Source: Littorina saxatilis (taxonomy: Eukaryota; Mollusca; Gastropoda; Littorinimorpha; Littorinidae). From it: 64,000 nucleotides of DNA. Position 1 is the first letter of the stretch. Every line of letters starts with the position of its first letter. Shown here one piece after another: positions 63,999-64,000 of this stretch. The position numbers and the translations under genes were made by a program. The DNA lies in NCBI RefSeq assembly GCF_037325665.1, contig NC_090250.1, positions 33,454,015-33,518,014 of the forward strand, read 5' to 3'. A model generated the notes under the pieces. That model saw nothing but the letters and a program-made list of their open reading frames with translations, was not told the origin of the DNA and ran no database searches.

Positions 63999-64000
63999 GC

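Larger units (their letters stand above)
63127..64000 (-). mobile_element. Second DIRS-type element, right end, runs off the window
   Basis: A different DIRS family from 38155-45209. The outer end (63127-63182, ATTAAAAATTTTAGTAATAA...) is exactly complementary to 63423-63478, the first half of an internal complementary region (63423-63520). This is the DIRS arrangement. A tyrosine recombinase part precedes it. It lies just upstream of the first FHIP1 exon seen, so probably in an FHIP1 intron. Only this end is visible and no break is apparent in it, but wholeness cannot be judged. Confidence 0.85.

Overview
The window looks like nuclear DNA from a marine gastropod mollusc, probably a caenogastropod. 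The reasons are an intron-rich invertebrate ribosomal protein gene, a 5S rRNA sequence of molluscan type, many (GT)n/(AC)n tracts, and repeat families I associate with gastropod genomes. I could run no database search, so the taxon is an inference. About three quarters of the window is transposon-derived.

Three host genes are supported. (1) Three exons (about 7788-7852, 8519-8806, 15695-16026, + strand) of an unrecognised cysteine-rich, single-pass membrane protein, with phases that match across both introns. (2) A complete seven-exon RPS3A gene (40S ribosomal protein eS1; CDS 28050-35152, + strand; 267 aa) with a 5' TOP tract and a poly(A) signal. (3) The last six coding exons (50538-62922, - strand; about 721 codons) of an FHIP1 (FAM160A)-type subunit of the FTS-Hook-FHIP dynein-adaptor complex. 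Its upstream exons lie beyond the window.

Layout: 0-7 kb holds a LINE 3' end, SINEs, a young miniature LTR element (TRIM) and foldbacks. 7-16 kb holds the membrane-protein gene, whose 6.9-kb last intron carries a TIR element that split a SINE, a 106-bp tandem array repeating the last exon's splice acceptor, and a MITE. 16-28 kb holds a canonical non-autonomous Helitron, foldbacks, an intact Tc1/mariner transposon (DD34E, 336 aa) and several copies of a rolling-circle-like family. 28-36 kb is RPS3A, with insertions in its introns. 38.2-45.2 kb is a broken DIRS-type retrotransposon carrying a 5S rRNA sequence and a 1.6-kb GGACC-rich array. 46.6-50.5 kb is non-repetitive, AT-rich sequence, possibly the long FHIP1 3' UTR. 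50.5-63 kb is FHIP1 with insertions in its introns. From 63.1 kb to the edge is a second DIRS element on the - strand.

The most interesting signals are: (a) three unrelated repeat families (RC-1, RC-2, RC-3) with one shared plan, AACAAG plus a short hairpin plus a subterminal motif at one end and a hairpin built from that motif at the other, with one nested insertion that made no target duplication; (b) the 5S rRNA sequence inside the DIRS element, whose terminal helix differs from the usual sequence at both strands yet still pairs; (c) the array of repeated splice acceptors before the last exon of the membrane-protein gene; (d) a pogo-like element holding two divergent exon-like ORFs.
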